This document shows, in pieces, positions 52,062 to 64,000 of a DNA stretch of 64,000 nucleotides. Position numbers and translations under genes: made by a program. Positions within the stretch are counted from its first letter, which is position 1; each line of letters starts with the position of its first letter. The notes below the pieces were generated by a model. It saw nothing but the letters and a program-made list of their open reading frames with translations, was not told the DNA's origin and ran no database searches. Origin of the DNA: Macrophomina tecta (taxonomy: Eukaryota; Ascomycota; Dothideomycetes; Botryosphaeriales; Botryosphaeriaceae); NCBI GenBank assembly GCA_024180945.1, contig JAKSGN010000006.1, positions 4,278,001 through 4,342,000 on the forward strand, given 5' to 3'.

Positions 52062-53222
52062 ATGGCCACCAACTCGATCAAGCTGCTCACGGGCAACAGC
52101 CATCCCACGCTCGCCAAGCTGGTGGCTGATCGGTACGCCGCTACCTGACCGGCAATAGCTGCTGCACTGCGCCAGGCGCCGCGCTCACACTCCAATCCCA
52201 CACAGGCTAGGCATCGAGCTGACCAAGATCCTCGTGCTGCAATACTCCAACCAGGAGACCTCCGTCACCATCGGCGAGTCGGTCCGTGACGAAGATGGTA
52301 CTGTTGGCGCAAAGCCCGTGTAGCCCAGAAGCATGCCCGGCTGACAATGCATGCGCGCAGTCTTCATCCTGCAGTCCACCGCTCCCGGCGACATCAACGA
52401 CGGCCTGATGGAGCTGCTGATCATGATCAACGCCTGCAAGACCGCCTCTGCCCGCCGCATCACTGCCGTGATCCCCAATTTCCCCTACGCCCGCCAAGAT
52501 AAGAAAGACAAATCGCGAGCCCCCATCACGGCAAAATTGATGGCAAACATGCTGCAGACGGCCGGCTGCAACCATGTCATCACCATGGATCTGCACGCCA
52601 GCCAGATCCAGGGTTTCTTCAACGTCCCCGTCGACAACCTCTACGCCGAGCCCAGCACCCTCCGCTGGATCCGCGAGCATCTGCCTGTGAAGGAGTGCGT
52701 CATTGTCAGCCCCGACGCCGGCGGTGCGAAGAGAGCGACATCCATTGCGGACGGCCTGGATCTCGGCTTCGCGCTGATCCATAAGGAGCGCGCGCGGCCG
52801 AATGAGGTCTCGAAGATGGTCTTGGTCGGAGACGTCAGCGACAAGATCGCCATCATCGTGGACGACATGGCCGACACCTGCGGCACACTTGCGAAGGCCG
52901 CCGACGTCGTCATCCAGCACGGCGCTAAGTCGGCCATTGCCATTGTCACACACGGCATCCTGAGCGGCAACGCCATTGAGGCCCTGAACAACAGCAAGCT
53001 GGAGAAGGTCGTAGTGACCAACACCGTCCCGCATGATGATAAGAAACTGCTCTGCCCTCGTATCGAGACGATCGATATCAGCCCTACGGTGAGTTTTTCC
53101 GGGTTCGCAGTGATCTTCCACCGCATGATCTAACTTAGCTCACATAGCTTGCCGAGGCGTGCCGCCGTACCCACAATGGCGAAAGTGTGTCGTTCCTGTT
53201 CAAGCATGCCCCTGTTGATTAA
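52062..53222 (+). CDS. Ribose-phosphate pyrophosphokinase (PRPP synthetase)
   Basis: Exons 52062-52132, 52206-52297, 52361-53088 and 53148-53222 give 321 aa. The enzyme makes PRPP from ribose 5-phosphate and ATP for purine, pyrimidine, His and Trp synthesis in the cytosol. Visible motifs: [24 protein letters not shown], the ATP/flexible-loop region with [48 protein letters not shown], and the PRPP-binding [13 protein letters not shown]. The loop is complete and no non-homologous insert is present, so this is a short, catalytic-type subunit like yeast Prs2/Prs3/Prs4. Which paralogue it is cannot be told by eye. Confidence 0.96.
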
Positions 53223-54220
53223 ACCGTTTTCTTGATCATACCACCAATTTTTCCTCCATTTCATTTCTGTGGCGTACGGCGTGGTGACGAGACAGCGACT
53301 CAATACGTGCGTATATGGGAAAAGGATAAGGAAAAAAAAAAGTCTCCGGTACACAAAGTCCATAAAAGATTTACAAGCTTGACATCACAGAACGTCTTTT
53401 ATTTTTTTTAAAAAAAAAATTGTTTTAAGCCTACAATGAAATCGAAAAAATGAGAAAAGAAGCCCGGCCTCTCTCAGCTCTTTCTCCATTGGCGAGAAAC
53501 ACGGCGATAGGCTGATGGTAGCCCTGACCTGGGGCCCCCTCCCCTCCTAGCCAGCCTGCATCTCACCTGCATCACCCACGCCGCCGCCGCTGCTGCCGGT
53601 TAATTTATACCGCCCCACTTTTGGCTGCAGCACACCACCACTCATCCACCCGCCCAACTACATGCATGGCCAACCAGCCTTATTGCTCCTTCGGCAGCGC
53701 TCGTGGGGAACATGTTTCAAACGTATTTGCTTGGCCAGACGTCGGAAGGTCATGCAAGCGCACGGTTTTGCGAGAGCTTAAGCGAGGGATGTGCAGGGTG
53801 TAGCTGGTGTTTGTGGCTCGGATGCGTCATGTGGGCTTGGAAAACAATGTTCCTGGTTGGTATTTTGTTCCTTTCCACCAAGAACGCTTGGCGCACCTGC
53901 ATGACGGCTGCAGAAAGATTTGTGAGCGGCTAGGGTTGGAGGGTGGGAAAGGCAGTTGATTAACCGGTTTGCATTGATTGAGCGAGGCGACGGACCCCGT
54001 CGTGTGCTGAGCTGGGTACATGCGAAGACCACAGACGAGCATTGCTTAGTGCTGGATATCGAATCTTTGGAGAAAAAAAAAAAAAAAAGAAATCCATCCT
54101 CCCATGGGTATACATGCATTCATTCCGCGCTTCATCACGTACGGCGCATACCAGGGCACAGATCCCAGGCAGCCGAAGCGTACATCATTCGAACTTCTAC
54201 TATGTAAGATATCCGCTGCT
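53223..54220. other. PRS/transporter convergent intergenic region
   Basis: 1 kb without a gene. T8A10 tract at 53402-53419 and an A16 run at about 54073-54088. Confidence 0.5.
53402..53419. repeat. T8A10 tract
   Basis: Eight T then ten A, 180 bases after the PRPP synthetase stop. Confidence 0.95.
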
Positions 54221-55986
54221 TCATATCTTCGCTTCCTCGTGATGTTGTACGATGCTTCCCTTGCGCTCGACCTCCTCCACCCTGCGCTCCAGGTCGTGTT
54301 GCTCGTAGGTGGAGCGGTCCATGGTCGGGACGAAAAGCGGAGCGTTGGTGAAGAGGTAGTTCATCTCTTCGAGCGGGCGCTGCTTGGTCTCGGGCAGGAT
54401 GGCCCAGAAGTAGACGGCGTTGGTGAAGTTGCAGACCTGGCAGAGAAAACCGTATAAGCATAGTTCCCGAGTTCTTTTTATTGTGGTTGCGGGGACTTAC
54501 GACAAAGAGGATGTAATATTTCCAGCCGATGTTAGTCAAGGCGATGGGAGTGACCTGCCCGATCATGGTGTTGAAGGCGAAGGAAGTCATGGTAGCGATG
54601 GCGACACCCTTGCTACGTGTGCGAGTGTCGAAAATCTCAGCAGGAACTAAAGGTTGACGGCCTTGTCAGTAAAATAATCGCTAGCGTGAACAGCGATAAG
54701 CATTTGGGGCTACTCACTGATCCAAGACAGCGGACCGCAGGTGCACGAAAAGGAGAAGTTGTAAAGCCAGGTCATGGCAATGAAGCCCCAAGAAGCTGCG
54801 CCATTACCGGTTGCACCAGGAGGGAAAACGGCGAGCAGAGCAGTTGCGATGATGAAGCACACCATATTACCCAAGTTTCCGAAAATCAAGGGCCAGCGGC
54901 GACCAGTCTTGTCGATGAAGAGGATGGTCAAGAGCTGAGCAACCAGGGCGATGACGGAGTTGATGGCCTGATACTTCAGGGTGTCATCACCGGCAATGCC
55001 AATCTGCTTGTAGATATCGACGGAGTAGTACTGAATCGCGCTGACACCGGTCATCTGGACGGAGGCCTGGAGAGATATGGCGATGAAGAGACGGCGGAAG
55101 CATGACTTGTCGGTGAAGAGCTCCGTGTGGGACTTTGCCTCATGCTCATGTTCAACGCTGATAGCGTCCTGAATTTGGTCGAATTCGGCGCGCACCCAGG
55201 CGTCGTTTACGTCGCCGTGAGCGTGCAGCTGGGCGAGAGTCTGGAGGCCCTTATCAGGCTGGCCGTGGTCGATCAACCAACGAGGAGACTCGGGGAAGAA
55301 GAGGATGAGCATGGCCAGGAGACCGGCGGGGATGACCTGAATACCCAGCGAAACACGCCATTGGCGGTTGTCGTCCTCTGCATAGCCGATGTAGGTACCG
55401 TAAGAGATCCAAGAGGCGGCGAGGGCGCCGATGCCAAGCATGAATTGCTGCAAAGCAGTGACGGCGCCACGAATGCTTGGATGCGCCAGCTCTGCTTGGT
55501 ACAGAGGGACGACCATGACCAAGAAGCCAACACCAACACCGGCTAGACAGCGACCAGAGTACAGGTAGTCAATGGTCTGGGCCCCGGTCTGGAGACCACC
55601 ACCTAGGCAGAAGATCAGAGCGCCGACCAAAATAGTCAATTTACGTCCGAGTCTGTCGTTCAGGAAACCGGCAAACATGGCACCAAAGAAGGCGCCACCG
55701 GTGAAGACGGAGACGACGGCTCCGCTGGTGATCGTCAGCTGTCAGACCGCGAATCAAGTAGGAGCAAGAGCACTTACGTTTCATTGTCGTTGTCGCCGAA
55801 CTTGGCTACGAAAGAGTGACTGGCAATGACCTCTGCAATTACACCCAGGTCGTAGCCGTAGAGCACGGAGCCGAGCGAGGCGAAGACGCAGACCAGAAAC
55901 TGAATACTGTCAACGCTGGAGCCAACTGACAGAAGAGGCAAGTCGGAGGGCGATCATACCTGGTAGACTTTGGGAGGGAGAGCCAT
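54221..55986 (-). CDS. MFS sugar/H+ symporter (sugar porter family)
   Basis: Five exons on the minus strand: 55986-55960 (only 9 codons), 55899-55778, 55724-54718, 54646-54501 and 54436-54221, giving 505 aa. Sugar porters move hexoses or pentoses with protons across the plasma membrane through 12 helices. Motifs: LVCVFASLGSVLYGYDLGVIAEV (TM1), FAGFLNDRLGRKLTI, GRCLAGVGVGFLVMVVPLYQAELAHPSIRGAVTALQQFMLGIGALAASW, PESPRWLIDHG, QASVQMTGVSAIQYYSVDIYKQIG (sugar-binding TM7), DKTGRRWPLIFG, IPAEIFDTRTRSKGVA and LPETKQRPLEEMN. The acceptor of exon 3 is the second AG (55726-55725); the first gives a stop. Divergent from the GH51 gene, so arabinose or another pentose is the likely substrate; that is inference. 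Confidence 0.94.
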
Positions 55987-56657
55987 GACGTGCGCCCTAT
56001 CCAGAAGATCGAGGCAGAAGCAGGCAGCGGTGGCGGGTTGGAATTCAGGCCCACGCATTGGGCGCGGAGAGAGGTCTTATAGCATTTGGGTGAGCAACGG
56101 TGCTCTCCGCATTTTCAAGCATCCCCGGTTGTGCACCGCGCGAATCCTACGCGGAGCCGTGCACGGCATTGTCTGGGGTAGGCAGTCCGGGGCTTGGCAT
56201 GGATGGGGCATAGCGTGACTGACGTCGCGTGGGCGGACTCGAAGAAATAAGGTGAGAGCAAACAGCCGATAGGCGCGTGAGCTGAGAAGTCAGGCCGGTG
56301 GACGCGGTGCAGCGTGTCGTGGGCGTGGACAAGCGGGCCCAGATGTGCCGAGCGCAGACGGCAAGGCCGCTCTCGAAGCGAGCCGCCTGCAGCCATGGCG
56401 CCCCTGTCCGTTTCTCCACCAATCCCCGCGCCGCCTGCGCCTGCCCAGGGCCGGTATGGCTGCAAAGGACCCGGTGGGCTGCGGTGGGAGTTATGCTCGT
56501 GAACTGACCCACCCGCCGGCTTCACCATCGCCGTGGCGTGCTCGTTCTTAGACGGCCGCAGACGCTGTTCACGAAAGCCTCACTGCCTGCATCCATCCAC
56601 CCGTCAACCCAGCACATTCCCTCCTCACGCCAGGAACTGCCAATTCTCGCCCCAGCC
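55987..56657. promoter_or_regulatory. Shared promoter, sugar transporter and GH51
   Basis: 671 bases between two ATGs pointing apart. A TATAAGA box on the minus strand at 56082-56076 is about 90 bases from the transporter ATG. Two SYGGRG-type CreA sites, CTGGGG (56173-56178) and CCGGGG (56187-56192), lie eight bases apart; paired sites are the usual functional form of carbon-catabolite repression. Confidence 0.5.
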
Positions 56658-58880
<2,223 letters not shown>

Positions 58881-59181
58881 GTTAGGGACGGTGTGGTGTG
58901 GCTATGGTTGCCTGAGCATATAGATTTGTTCTCTGATAGAATCACAACTGCATCATGGTTTTGGCGTTTAAATCTATGCTACGCTCGCAGATCTTTACTT
59001 ATGGCAACCAGTGCGCAAGGGGAGTTGAAGTTGTTGTACAGACGCGGGATGCCACGAAAGGTTTCAAACAGTTACATCCTGATGACTGTTTCAACTCCAG
59101 GCGCTGAGCCGTGACATGGACCTGCTACGTCTGCAACACGCTGGTGATGTCCTGGGTTTCGATTTGGGCTACAGCTACATT
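58881..59181. other. Intergenic region after GH51
   Basis: 301 bases, 3' region of the GH51 gene. Nothing else seen. Confidence 0.5.
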
Positions 59182-59709
59182 TCATGCCTGCACCGAAGTC
59201 TTCCACACCCTCTGGATGGGTCCGAGATATTTGATATCCTCAACCTCGTGCGTTTTACCACACCGAGCGAGGTCCCATACAGCGTATGGGCTTGCCTCCA
59301 GGGAATTCCCATAAATCCCGGCCTGATCCCGTGTCATGGTAAGAACCTTCCTCGGACTTGAAGGGAAATGCCTGTCTTCAACATTCTTCAGAAGATTTTG
59401 GCGAATGTCGGAGTCCTTCCAGAAGTTTATGTAGATAATGAGCTGGCTTATACCATCAGCGCCGAGGATTCCCCAGATTTTCCCCCGCGTCATGAGATCG
59501 TCGCGTAGGCGGAGCTCTGTGAGAGATGCCAGGAGAATGCTCGCGAACGGCTTCCAATCTTTACCGCTGAATAGAGACCCTGGCGATATTTCGAGGGCCT
59601 TGAGATCGTTGAGGTGACCGAGTGGACCGAAGTTTCCGTGGAAGATGGACGTCTTACTCAAGTGAGTCGTATTCTCCTCGCCGAAGGATGTATGCCAATC
59701 TTCGATAAT
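59182..59709 (-). other. Possible F-box/LRR-like gene fragment
   Basis: The minus-strand frame is open from 59709 to the stop at 59182, about 175 residues, with no ATG at its start. It reads IIEDWHTSFGEENTTHLSKTSIFHGNFGPLGHLNDLKALEISPGSLFSGKDWKPFASILLASLTELRLRDD, which resembles the C-terminal leucine-rich part of fungal F-box proteins (LxxLKxLEIS, LxxLTELRL). An in-frame TAA sits just upstream at 59712-59710, so an upstream exon would be needed, and I could not find one with a recognisable F-box. A truncated gene or relic is likely. Confidence 0.35.
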
Positions 59710-60274
59710 TTAGCCGTTTCTTAAAGTGATGTGAACAGTTCCCATTTGGATGCGTCCTGTTGGACACCATGGGTGTTCAGTACGGATGGCTTTTCTGAAG
59801 ACTGTACAAGATCGGAACAGTACCGCAACGACAAGCGTGGACAGATATAGGTGGCTGAAGCATTCATTCAGGTGAAAATGTACAAAAAGCCGACGACATA
59901 TAGACCTTGATGAACGCTTCCATTCCGTACGGCACGGGTGCCCCGTGTGGCTGTTCTTCGTTGGTTTCATAGCGATATATCCAACACGAGGGATCAGCTG
60001 TGTAATTTTAGCAATATCGCGTTTGGCTGAGATGTTTGAGAACGCTTTCAGGAAAGCTACCCGGGTGTGTAATGAACCGCCATGTCTTGGAAGAAGGGTG
60101 TGGAAATGAAAATGTGAAAGCTTCCTATAAGCACTCACGTCCAGAATTCTGCTTTCGCATTGTGGTTGTATATTACTCGCGATGAAGGAAGCATTTAAAA
60201 GAGGACAGGAAGGAGCCGTACCATCCTCAGAGGATATTTCCGCTGATACGCTGCTAGGACGAGGATGCCGCGTC
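59710..60274. other. Intergenic region between fragment and SDR gene
   Basis: No gene supported; a minus-strand frame at 59710-60303 has no domain and overlaps the end of the SDR gene. Confidence 0.4.
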
Positions 60275-61373
60275 TCAATTGTCCTCGGTTTCGGTCCGTG
60301 CAACCTGGAGTACTTCCGGTACGTCTCGTCTTACAGCATCTATGATCTCGTGCCAAACCTGATGTCGTATCGCTTCTCCAGCCTCCCCCAGAAGCGTTGG
60401 ATCCAATCTGTATCTCAGTTAGCCGGGTTTCATGTAGAAAAATACGTAAATGTACTCACTCCAGCAGCTTATCACTATGCCAGAAACCCCCATGAGCCTC
60501 TTCTCCTAAGAGCACTGCGCTTACCAGCGATCTTGCGCCCTCCTCCGTTTCTCTAGCAAAGATCGCGTAGAACAACCAACCGAGAAGTTTAGCTGCCAGC
60601 CCTGTGTAATGTCTCCGTAGATCGCTCTTGCAGAAGCCCGGCGACGCCGACATGACGACCACGTCCTTGCCACCATTCGTATACGTGTCCATCGCAGCAA
60701 GGCTCATCATCGCATGTATCACCAGCGCCTTCGACACAGCGTACTGCTTCCTGCCATTAAAGCCCTCCTTTTTATTGAACCTCTCCAGAATCTTCTCTCC
60801 TGGTCCTCCCAGCTGAGCACGCCGGTACAGACTCGATCCCACGATTTCAAGCACAGGCTGCCTCCCGTCCTCCCTCTCCGCACTTCCCCTTTTCAAAATT
60901 GGCAGCAGCAAAACCCCCAACAGCGCCGTCCCCAGCACATTCACCTGCAGCGTCTCTTCCCAGCCATGCTTACTCCTCTTCCACTCCTTCACGCTCACCC
61001 CCGCGTTCAGGATTGCCGCATCCACCCTCCTGTCCTCGTCGCGCACCTTCTCCGCAAAATGCTTCACACTCTCGAAATCCATGAGATCCAAGTGGAACAC
61101 GTCCACCACCACTTCGCCGGTGGGTTCGGCTGTCGAGATGCGCCTTCGCCGCTTCGCGCGCTGCTCGATTGTCTTCTTGACCTTTTCGCCCTTGGAGGCG
61201 TCGCGCACGCCGAGGATGAGGCGCGCGACGCCCAGCTGCGCGCACTTGATTGCGGCTTCCAGGCCGAGACCGGTGTTAGCGCCGGTGATGATGATGGTTA
61301 GGCCGGCCAGGGAGGTCGTAGGGTCGCGGGGCGGCGACCATTTGTCATGGAGGAGGCGAAGAAGACCCGACAT
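60275..61373 (-). CDS. Short-chain dehydrogenase/reductase
   Basis: Exons 61373-60460 and 60407-60275 give 348 aa. Classical-type SDR features: cofactor motif TGANTGLG at residues 30-37 after LTIIITG, the NNAG-equivalent AILNAGVS, VNVLGTALLGVLLLPIL, catalytic Ser in EIVGSSLYRR and the active-site YAVSK. The Arg after the first Rossmann strand (GVRDASKGEKV) suggests NADP(H). The 52-bp second intron (CTAACTG branch) adds a 44-residue C-terminal exon, ELDPTLLGEAGEAIRHQVWHEIIDAVRRDVPEVL, which completes the retinol-dehydrogenase-like fold; without it the protein would stop early in the intron. Substrate unknown. Confidence 0.93.
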
Positions 61374-62288
61374 TTGTTCGCACGATATGAGTTTTTGGCG
61401 ACTCGGTGGGGGTTCTTGGCGGCGATGATGGGATGTCGTTGGATTTATCTCGTAAGGTTGTTGGGAGGGCGGAGCAACTGTTGGCCCGTTTGGAATGGAC
61501 GCAGATGGCCAGCGAGGATCAGATCCTTGACGGGTTGGGCGGCTGCTTATTCGTGGCCGGTTAGGTGGTGGGGCTAGGTGGGTGTGGAGGTCACTTTATC
61601 TCAGGGCCGATATCATTCAGGACCCGTGCTCCATGATTGACTTTTTGAAGTGTAATTGCGCGCTCCTGTTACTTATCGATGTGTAGCTACCGCTACCACG
61701 TTGTTGTGTCCATAGATCGGAAGAGAACGAACTCTTTCCATGAATCCTTGGCTTTTTTGATATCCCCCAAACAAGCCAGCAATGAACCGAATCTCGAAAA
61801 ATTCTGATAGGGTATTCCGGGAACAAAGTCTGGAATGAAAGATAAGCTAAGCACAATGACAAAAATTTGCCCTTACAACCCGAGTCGACTTTTACCTTCA
61901 GGCGGGCACCGTCCAGCTCAAGTACTGCCGATCAGGGCACGAAATGTGTTTTTCGAAAATGGTTATACATCCCTCAATAACGGGCTTGTTCATCTCTGCA
62001 AGCAATTCTCTTCTGGCATCGTATCGAGAACGTGAGATGAAGTTCCGGTGATGTTTTCGGCACGATGGCCGACGATTTTACGTCAATGACAGGGATGTGG
62101 GGGAACGAGGTGTCACGAGTCATGCGAAGTCTGGGGAAGCCGAGGTCTCTTTCACATGCGCAACCCGCCGGGCGCTGGTCGCGACAACATCATCATCCAT
62201 CCGAGCATTCCCCCGGAAAGCATGCGACGCCGCCCAGCTCAAGTCCCGTCCTGCCTGATGCCCCGCTGAGCCAGGCTCCTCTCCTAAC
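61374..62288. other. Divergent intergenic region SDR/ABC transporter
   Basis: About 900 bases with the promoters of both genes. No other gene recognised. Confidence 0.5.
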
Positions 62289-64000
62289 ATGGCCGCCCAG
62301 TCGAAGCTCCTGCCCTCGGATCGCTCGCTCAAGGGAATCGTCAACGAGCTCACCTCCCTCTATCTCAAGCATCGGACACGTATCTCGCGCGCCGTCTACC
62401 TCACCCTTTTCGTTGCCCTGATCAATCGCATACGCATAGCCATCTCCGAGCAGAAAGCTGCATCTGCCCGCCAGGCCGAAGCCCGAAGGAAGCCAGGAAC
62501 AGGATCGACTGAAGGCGAAGCCACTTCGCGCAAGAAGGTTGAGCTGAACCGCGAGTTCTTCAAGAACCTCTTCCGGCTCTTGAAGATCGTGATTCCCGGA
62601 TGGAGGAGTAAGGAGCTGCGGCTGCTCATAAGCCATACCATCTTTCTCGTGCTCCGGACGCTCATCAGTCTCTATGTGGCGGAACTGGATGGGCGGCTGG
62701 TGAGCAACTTGGTCAGAGGGAGGGGCAAAGACTTCTTGACTGGGCTCGTATGGTGGATGGTCGTGGCCATTCCTGCGACTTTCACGAACTCCATGGTGAG
62801 GAATCCTTTACCAGTCTCTGGATGAACACGCTAATCATGCCCTAGCTTTCCTACCACCAATGCAAACTCTCCCTACAATACCGCACGCGCCTGACGAACT
62901 TCATCCACAACAAATACCTCTCTCAGATGACCTTTTATTCCCTGTCCGCCCTCGATGACCGGATTAAGAATGCAGATCAATTGATCACCGTCGACGTCGC
63001 CAAGTTCTCCAACAGCCTTGCCGAGCTGTACTCAAACATCGCGAAGCCGGTTCTGGATATGGTAATCTACAACTACTCGTTATCGCGGAGTGTCGGTGGC
63101 GAGGGTCTTTTTGCCATGAGTTTGATCGTCCAGCTGTCGGCCAGTGTGATGCGAGCCCTCACACCACCGTTTGGAAAATACGTTGCAGAAGAAGCGCGTC
63201 TGGAGGGAGAATTTCGATTCCACCACTCGAGACTGATAGACTACAGCGAAGAGGTGGCACTCTACTCTGGGCATGAGGCAGAGAAAGATACATTGGACAA
63301 AGGTTATTTCACACTGATCAAGCACGTGAACCGGATATTGAGGAGAAGGTTTTACCATGGCTTCATGGAGGACTTTGTCATCAAATATTTCTGGGGAGCG
63401 TTGGGATTGATGTTGTGCAGCGTCCCGGTCTTTTTCAAGATTCCGGGCGTTGCAGGCAACAATATGGGAGACCGCACTGAAAGTAAGTGCAAAGGCAGAT
63501 ATCGGCAGACTCTCCCGTGCTGACCGTGCAATCGCAGGCTTCGTCACAAACCGCAGAATGCTCCTTAGTTCATCAGACGCCTTCGGCCGCCTCATGTTCT
63601 CGTACAAGGAGATCATGGAGCTCGCAGGTTATACCGCCCGCGTTTCCACTCTTCTCGACGTTATGGATGAGATTCAAGCCGGCCGTTTTGAGAAAAAGCT
63701 GGTGTCTTCCGCAGATACGGAAGAAAATGCGGCAGTATTGCGCGGGAGAGGACAGGTCTCCGAAGGCGAGGACATCGAATTCGTGGATGTCCCTATTGTC
63801 TCTCCCAACGGTGATGTACTGGTCCGCAAACTCAGCTTCACGGTCAAGCCCGGCGATCACTTGCTCATCGTCGGCCCCAACGGATGTGGAAAGTCCTCGC
63901 TCTTCCGTATCCTGGGTGGTCTGTGGCCGGTTTATGGTGGGAACGTCAGGAAGCCTCCGTTCGAGGATATTTTCTACATTCCTCAGCGACCGTATCTGTC
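62289..64000 (+). CDS. Peroxisomal ABCD half-transporter (5' part)
   Basis: Exons 62289-62795, 62846-63482 and 63538 to the window end; the gene runs off at 64000 after about 535 codons. Subfamily D half-transporters (yeast Pxa1/Pxa2, human ALDP) import long-chain acyl-CoA into peroxisomes for beta-oxidation. Visible: an N-terminal region with hydrophobic [17 protein letters not shown], the transmembrane domain with [79 protein letters not shown], the EAA-like [26 protein letters not shown], and the start of the nucleotide-binding domain with [23 protein letters not shown] (Walker A) and FYIPQRPYL (Q-loop). Signature and Walker B lie beyond the window. Which of the two paralogues it is cannot be decided. 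Confidence 0.95.

Noticed and set aside
52207..53121. 304-codon minus-strand open frame
   Set aside because: Complement of PRPP synthetase exons; repeats of Asp/Val/Gly only.

Overview
The window is nuclear DNA of a filamentous ascomycete (Pezizomycotina). Genes carry short introns (about 42-150 bp, GT...AG, often with a CTAAC/CTGAC branch point), and many products belong to fungal families: Egd2, Mtf2-like, COP9 subunit 3, a fungal rhodopsin-fold membrane protein, a PhiA-type cell wall protein and a secreted tyrosinase. A dothideomycete is my best guess from protein style; this is inference only.

Layout. 1-6.3 kb: EGD2 (+), ATP7 (+) and a TRK potassium transporter (-). 6.3-13.5 kb: sparse, with a small Cys-rich ORF (-) and a large C2H2 zinc-finger gene (+). 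13,571-21,372: a complete Ty3/gypsy chromovirus on the minus strand, with identical 489-bp LTRs, a 5-bp ATAGG target duplication, gag, and pol in the -1 frame after an A AAA AAC slippery site that abuts the gag stop. 22.5-26 kb: a PhiA-like gene (+), then decayed gene remnants. 26.1-34.4 kb: a compact housekeeping block of CMR1 (-), MTF2-like (+), COQ9 (+) and CSN3 (+). 34.4-38.6 kb: a long MIT-domain gene. 41.2-47.1 kb, all minus: patatin-like phospholipase, GNAT acetyltransferase, rhodopsin-fold membrane protein. 48.9-50.1 kb: a tyrosinase gene with a one-base frameshift. 50.9-53.2 kb: RPS6 (-) and PRPP synthetase (+), divergent. 54.2-58.9 kb: a sugar transporter (-) and a GH51 arabinofuranosidase (+), divergent, probably an arabinose uptake and hydrolysis pair. 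59-64 kb: an F-box-like fragment, a short-chain dehydrogenase (-), and a peroxisomal ABC half-transporter (+) cut by the window end.

The most unusual item lies inside the retroelement. Between the pol chromodomain and the downstream LTR, on the strand opposite to gag-pol, is a two-exon gene for a 211-residue protein. It has exact Zn(II)2Cys6 cluster spacing followed by a charged coiled coil. The pol frame stays open across this whole antisense gene and ends only in the LTR, at its TATA box.

Exon boundaries were assigned by eye from splice sites, reading frame and family resemblance. No database search was run.
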